From Apophysomyces variabilis (taxonomy: Eukaryota; Mucoromycota; Mucoromycetes; Mucorales; Mucoraceae): 64,000 nt of DNA. Location: NCBI GenBank assembly GCA_002749535.1, contig MZZL01000023.1, positions 34,661-98,660 on the forward strand, written 5' to 3'. This document shows, piece by piece, positions 59,485 through 64,000 of the stretch. The notes beneath the pieces are model-generated. The model did no database searches and had not been told where the DNA came from. It saw only the letters and a program-made list of their open reading frames with translations. Both the position numbers and the translations under genes were made by a program. Every line of letters starts with the position of its first letter. Within the stretch, counting starts at the first letter, position 1.

Positions 59485-59797
59485 AAGTCCGTAGGACTCA
59501 CCCAATTGTCCAAGACTTGTCGTCGGACAATAGATGGTTTATAGATGGTTTATAGATGACAGCGACGTGTGAAACAGCCCCATGCCCGGTCTTGTACGAC
59601 AAATTGGTTTGTGCGATTTTACGAAAATGCTGGCGGCATGGACGAAAAAAAACAAGGTGATGCATGTATTTGTGCCTGACCTGTTGTAGACACAGGAAAC
59701 ACTATGTATGACTCAATGAAAATAAATGCAGTAGAACTTGTTTATTGTGTTCGTTCATTTGATAACTGTGAATACAGTTCAGGATATTCTTCTTGAA

Positions 59798-60253
59798 CTA
59801 TATCCAGGGGGGGGGGTTGCGAAACAATTTCAGATATTTGCCGACAGTTGAATGCCTCATACCCAGTAGCCGTGCGACTTGGTCCACTGAACGCTCTTTG
59901 TCAGAGGATAAAAAGTACTCGTAGAAGATCTTGTATTTCAACTTGTTGCTTATGGGTTTCCTTCCACATTTGGCCACTCGCTGGAAGTCTACGCTGCAAC
60001 CAGACGAACGTGGACGTATAGCCCTTGTCCTAACTTGTAAACCTGTAGATGAAGCAATCTCATGGCGTGGAAATATACCAAGTGGTGTTGATATTCCTAC
60101 TACATCTTGTGTTTGCGACGGTGGCGTTTCCGTTGTGGTGCCTCCAACATTCATTTGCGGCATCGGATGGTCAGTTTGTGTCGCATCAATCTCCATGCAA
60201 TTGACTGAACCGAAGAGATTGTTGTACTGATTGTTACTATTCTGGAATGACAT
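59798..60253 (-). CDS. HTH protein divergent from the mariner transposase
   Basis: The frame has 151 residues. The first ~100 are polar and low complexity (NNQYNNLFGSVNCMEIDATQ). A basic segment (KCGRKPISNKLKYK) and an HTH follow (SVDQVARLLGMRHSTVGKYL). The frame ends just after a run of ten C on its coding strand (59807-59816). With one more C it would continue as PLDIVQEEYPELYSQLSNER and stop at ~59745, making about 173 residues. The layout, basic linker then HTH, parallels the N-terminus of the neighbouring transposase, but no DDE domain follows. It may be an accessory DNA-binding protein that regulates the element, or the 5' half of a lost transposase. It shares a ~130-bp divergent promoter with the transposase. 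Confidence 0.5.
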   Translation of the reverse strand: MSFQNSNNQYNNLFGSVNCMEIDATQTDHPMPQMNVGGTTTETPPSQTQDVVGISTPLGIFPRHEIASSTGLQVRTRAIRPRSSGCSVDFQRVAKCGRKPISNKLKYKIFYEYFLSSDKERSVDQVARLLGMRHSTVGKYLKLFRNPPPWI

Positions 60254-60339
60254 AGAATAAATGGTGTAGTAAAATGTTAGTAGGCCCCATTAAATTATAT
60301 TCGCATTCTGCACTACGGGAACTTTTTGTAGTCGCAAAA

Positions 60340-60349
60340 CTATATATAC
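60340..60349. promoter_or_regulatory. TATA box between HTH gene and transposase
   Basis: CTATATATAC lies 38 bases upstream of the first transposase ATG (60387) and 87 bases from the HTH gene's ATG (60253). It is near-symmetric and could serve either direction. Confidence 0.45.
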
Positions 60350-60386
60350 CTTAACAAACGATCAGCTCTTGCTGTAGCATACTATA

Positions 60387-61959
60387 ATGGATCCTTGGTC
60401 TCACCGTGGCAACACTAGCGACAGCTATGATACTACTGACACAGAAAGCGAATGCGCTTGTTTGTCGAGTATGGTTGATATTTTTTAAGCAAACCCTATT
60501 AGCCATCTGGCTGGTGGAGATGGTCCTGCTTTGATGGACGTTGATCCCTCTGAATTCAAGCAATACAATATCGCTAAGGCTGACCGGGAGAAGCAGCAAC
60601 GAGACACAGGTCTGCTTCTCACTCTTATAGAATACGAACAAATCCAGTTCCACCCACAAGAAGGCCAAGAAGCTACACCAACGACGAAAATACCGGCTAT
60701 CGATGTTCCACTTACAAACAAGCGAGGAGCATATCGAAAATATACACTTGAACAGGTCCAGTCATTAATTGCCTTGGTGATTGAGCAAGGTAAATGCCTG
60801 ATTTTGTTAAAAGCAATTGGCACTGACCAGTCATTCTCTTTGATTATTCAGGAATGACAGCTGCTGCTGCAGCACGAAAAGTAGGCATCAAGGAAAGAAC
60901 CGCACAACAGTATGTTTATAAGTACCGACAGGATACTCAACAAAAACTACCAGTTCCTACTGTTGGGCGGAAAGGCGGTAATCGAAAACTGTTTGAAGAG
61001 CACTCACAATTCCTGGATCAAATATTTCGAGGATCACGTTGAGTCCACCCTTGCTCAAGCTAGGGAGGAGCTTCTTGCCAACTTTCCTGGCTTGACGATT
61101 ACGCTCTCTGGCTTACAAAAGCATCTTGTCAAGCATTGTCGTCTTAGTTTAAAGAAGCTGAACAAGTTGCCTGCAGTCCGAAATTCAGACCGCATTATTG
61201 ATCAACGTCACGATACCATTTTATGCTGGCTCCTGCTACAAGACTTCAATTANAAAGAAGCTGAACAAGTTGCCTGCAGTCCGAAATTCAGACCGCATTA
61301 TTGATCAACGTCACGATACCATTTTATGCTGGCTCCTGCTACAAGACTTCAATTATCTTACTACTTGCGTTTTCATTGACGAGGCTGGATTCAACCTGCA
61401 CATTAAGCGTGGGTTTGGCTGGGCTCCCCGAGGTCAACCAGCCAAAGCAGTTGTGCCAACACAAAAGGGACTCAATATTACCATTACGGGCGCGATCTGC
61501 GAACGAGGTGTACTGTCACTCATGCTACGCAAACCTAAGGTGTGCACAGCTAAAAAGAATGGAAAGACTGTCGTAACCAAAATCGGCACAAGGACAGATG
61601 ATTACCTTGCATTTATCGAAGCAGTGATGGACGTCCTAGACATCAAGAACATGAAAGGCTTTTACCTGGTGATGGATAACGCTCCTATACACAAGTCACC
61701 TCAGATTAAAGAAGCCATCCAAAATCGCGGCTATAAGCCAATGTTCCTTCCTCCATGGTCACCATTTTTAAACCCGATCGAGGAGTTTTGGTCTAAGGTC
61801 AAGGCTGGTGACCGAAGGAGCCAACTTTCGGAAAACGATTCCCTCACACCTCGTCTTGTAGAGTCGACCAAATTGGTGACTCCCACAGATTGTATGGGTT
61901 GGATAAGGCATTCGCTATCTTTCTTTGAACGATGCTTAGCAAAAGAAAAATATTTATAA
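60387..61959 (+). pseudogene. Tc1/mariner DDE transposase of the 7.2-kb element
   Basis: The frame opens at 60387 (MDPWSHRGNTSDSYDTTDTE) but meets TAA at 60486, then continues in the same frame (NPISHLAGGDGPALMDVDPS). An intron (60790-60851, gtaaat...attcag) joins VIEQ to GMTAAAAARKVGIKERTAQQ, an HTH. A one-base frameshift near 61030 follows. The catalytic domain is well preserved: CVFIDEAGFNLH, FYLVMDNAPIHKS and SPFLNPIEEFWSKVK supply the three acidic residues. A 102-bp duplication around an N (61151-61355) is an assembly artefact, and collapsing it restores the frame. Apart from that, one nonsense codon and one frameshift inactivate this copy. The catalytic part matches the remnant at 3319-3480. 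Confidence 0.8.
61151..61355 (+). repeat. Perfect 102-bp duplication around a single N (assembly join)
   Basis: Bases 61151-61252 and 61254-61355 are identical, separated by one N at 61253. Both copies are in the same transposase frame. This is what appears when two overlapping contigs are abutted without merging the overlap. Confidence 0.9.
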
Positions 61960-62052
61960 TGAAAAAAGTAGCGTGGGCTTGAAAAGCATTTATTTGCAGA
62001 CAGAGTTATTACCGATAAGGTGGTCCAGCCTGAATAAATCAATGTGCGCGTA

Positions 62053-62178
62053 TGAAAAATATATCTGCGCGTGGCACAAAAATGGTTTGCGTGCACCATC
62101 AATGGTTCGCGTGCACACCCCTTTTTATTCGCACGCCAAAAGTTTTCTCTTGCACGTTAAATCAAAGGAAAAATCCGG
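62053..62178 (+). repeat. Right terminal inverted repeat of the mariner element
   Basis: Contains ggtttgcgtgcaccatcaat, tggttcgcgtgcacacccct and ttttctcttgcacgttaaat. It pairs with 54995-55120 and ends CCGG followed by TA. Confidence 0.8.
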
Positions 62179-64000
62179 TACGTCACGAATGTTCTTTCCT
62201 TTTATGTATTTATAAGCTTCACAAGGCATTGATGATGAACCAAACGTGGAGACAACATTGACGTAAAAACTGCTATTGAATCGATGACAACGGAAATCAC
62301 AGAGTTATCTGGTATGCCGAAAGGAATATACAAGGAAGCCATACTTCGTGCGTCGCGCCTTTTATCCTCGCCAGCAGAAATTCGAAACAAGGCATTGCAG
62401 ATTCTGGATGAAATGCATTTTTCAACTATTTGCCTTGGTTGATTCAATAATATCAATCTGCCTGTAAAGAGACGCATAGACAATCTGAAACAAATGATCA
62501 AGTTTCAATTGTACCACACCGATGCGACTCGAACATAAGCAGTAGTACAAATGACATAAATGGAATGAAAGTATAAATAGCTTATCATCGACCATCGTAT
62601 GAACGCATCTATCATCAATTTTTCACTATGGTCCGTACAGCCATCAGTCGTTAAAACGCTTATAAGTTGAAATGACACGTGAAATTGCAAACATGCTTAA
62701 CATGGACTGGGTTGTGTTTCTGCAATTCTGCTCCATTTACGCGGAAATGCTGGCTGGCGCAATTGTTGTAAATGACATGAACGAGGTTGTTATTATTAAT
62801 TGTTCAGAAATCTACAGCCGAACCCAAAGAGGACATTTTATCGAAAGAATGATAGCAGTAAAAATCATCATCGTCTTCGACCTCGTTACCCCATCTGACA
62901 TCAAGCTACCGAAGTTTGCGGATCATGACAAAAATAGATAATGATAGTAAGAAGCTCATCATCAGCACAAAATCCTGGAATGTACTATCACCTCGTTGCT
63001 TCAAATCAATGTCATTGCATCTCCTAGTGTCGCTAGCACGCCTGTCAATTTTGATCTTAATCACAACAATTGAAAATAACTGCGATTTTTCTTTATGTTG
63101 CATTAATCAAGAAATGAATTTGCTGGATGAAAATAAGCAGACGCATGTAATCTCTCATCATGGCATACTTCATCAACTACAAATTAGAACGCGTTTTAGT
63201 ATTGTGTTAACATACACTCTGTGTCGATTACCTAGCGCGTTTACTGACAAACATCGATCCTAGATCATATACGATCTTAATGTTGGCAGATCAGAATATG
63301 CGTGACCAAAATTAAGGCGCTAGGATCGCCTCTCAACCGTTTCTTTTTCTTTGTAGCCTGACATATTCTCTCATCTGAAATTAACTGAGATTAACTTTGA
63401 TTTGCGTTTTACTGATCTACTCTGATAATGAAAGGAGTAACATTTCGTCATTGCTGATTCATATAGAGATGTGTGTAATCAGGTAACTGTTCAAGTAATG
63501 TCAACAATATTTCAACATTGTAGCTTTTACTCTTATACATGTATGATCGACTAGTGCAACATTTTATAAACCAATTTTTCTTTGGGGATCCCTTTTCTTT
63601 CGATTTATTTAAATCTAATTCAGCATTCCATCAATTAGTCCAAGGGAAAAAAAAAAGAGTTTCGATTTTTTAGTTCTTTTGTGAAACCTTTATTTGTAAC
63701 TTTACATAAACTAAAACAGTGATGATATAACCATGATTACATCCTAAATAAGCAACATACTTTGACTAAAAACATAGTAAACAATATAATCAAAAAAATT
63801 CAAAGTAGTTTTATGATTATTGTATCCTTTATGAAATAAAACCTCTTTGTTAAGGTGTTTCTAGGAATTTGACCTCGGGCGGTTATCAGAAAAGGTTGTG
63901 TAGTGTAGTTCAAAGTAGTTTATTCGAGGCATAGTGGCCATATTGCCAGTTTTTCATGGTGCGTTGGCCGCCTCATTGATCTAATTGTACTAAAGGAATG
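62179..64000. other. Right flank, no recognised gene
   Basis: A helical coding-like piece on the plus strand (62250-62441: MTTEITELSGMPKGIYKEAI, then SSPAEIRNKALQILDEMH) ends at a TGA. It has no start codon of its own and could be the tail of a gene broken by the insertion. Frames of 89 and 115 codons at 62672-62941 and 62916-63263 show no motif. From 63400 on the sequence is AT-rich and featureless. Confidence 0.3.

Larger units (their letters stand above)
57373..59530 (-). mobile_element. DIRS-like tyrosine-recombinase retrotransposon, internally deleted
   Basis: Inverted terminal repeats (57400-57520 and 59364-59484) enclose minus-strand gag, the N-terminal part of a reverse transcriptase and the C-terminal part of a tyrosine recombinase, in that order. 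The RT catalytic core, RNase H and the first half of the recombinase are missing at one junction near 58110. DIRS elements carry inverted ends and a recombinase instead of an integrase. At ~2.2 kb this copy is less than half the usual size and non-autonomous. Confidence 0.75.
54995..62178. mobile_element. 7.2-kb Tc1/mariner-type element with nested insertions
   Basis: The ends are inverted copies of each other: left CCGGATTTTTCCTTTGATTT at 54995, right the reverse complement ending at 62178. Both are flanked by TA (54993-54994 and 62179-62180), the target-site duplication of this superfamily. The arms stay similar for at least 125 bases. Inside, left to right: a GGGCACTC-rich subterminal block, an inactive second transposase (-), a DIRS-like element, an HTH gene (-) and the element's own DDE transposase (+). 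Much of the length is secondary insertion: removing the DIRS-like part leaves ~5 kb. Confidence 0.8.

Noticed and set aside
62250..62441. Helical coding-like peptide right of the mariner element as a gene
   Set aside because: No start codon of its own, stops on both sides, no family recognised; kept only as a note in the flank description.
1..64000. CRISPR arrays, telomeric repeats, bacterial operon signals
   Set aside because: No evenly spaced direct repeats with unique spacers and no telomere-like tandem repeats were seen; intron structure shows a eukaryotic nuclear sequence.

Overview
The window is fungal nuclear DNA. Genes carry short GT..AG introns of about 40-120 nt, several promoters are pyrimidine-rich, and the host gene set is typically fungal: TRA1, NDC80, a CLA4-type PAK kinase, an STE12/SteA factor and a polyamine-oxidase-like enzyme. 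Long gene-poor stretches and a repeat set of LINE, DIRS-like, Tc1/mariner and Fanzor-like elements suggest an early-diverging fungus, most likely Mucoromycota. The taxon is inferred from gene and repeat content, not from a marker.

Layout. 0.5-2.7 kb: two LINE insertions in tandem, one with ORF1 only and one a 5'-truncated ORF2 tail, separated and flanked by a 13-bp repeat. 3.2-3.6 kb: a broken mariner transposase. 4.1-16.7 kb: complete TRA1, 16 exons with coherent phases. 17.0 kb: a tiny two-exon zinc-knuckle gene. 17.5-20.0 kb (-): NDC80. 20.8-21.7 kb (-): a UBTD-type ubiquitin-domain protein. 22-27 kb: degenerate, partly spliced coding remnants, including a Fanzor-type (eukaryotic TnpB) nuclease pseudogene. 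27.6-33.6 kb (-): a decayed ZNFX1/Hrr1-like helicase with NFX1-type zinc fingers. 35.4 kb: a two-TM protein. 38.2-40.9 kb (-): PH-CRIB-STE20 kinase. 42 kb (-): a small basic protein. 44.9-47.7 kb: an STE12/SteA-type factor. 51.9-53.8 kb: a secreted FAD amine oxidase. 55.0-62.2 kb: a 7.2-kb mariner-type element with TA-flanked inverted ends. It contains its own transposase, a divergent HTH gene, a second dead transposase and an internally deleted DIRS-like element. The last 1.8 kb has no recognisable gene.

How they relate. TRA1 (SAGA/NuA4 scaffold), NDC80 (outer kinetochore) and UBTD are housekeeping genes. The CLA4-type kinase and the STE12-type factor belong to Cdc42/MAPK-linked polarity, mating and filamentation circuits and lie about 4 kb apart, divergently oriented. 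The rest is dominated by nested mobile DNA. A 102-bp perfect duplication around a single N in the mariner transposase is almost certainly an assembly join.
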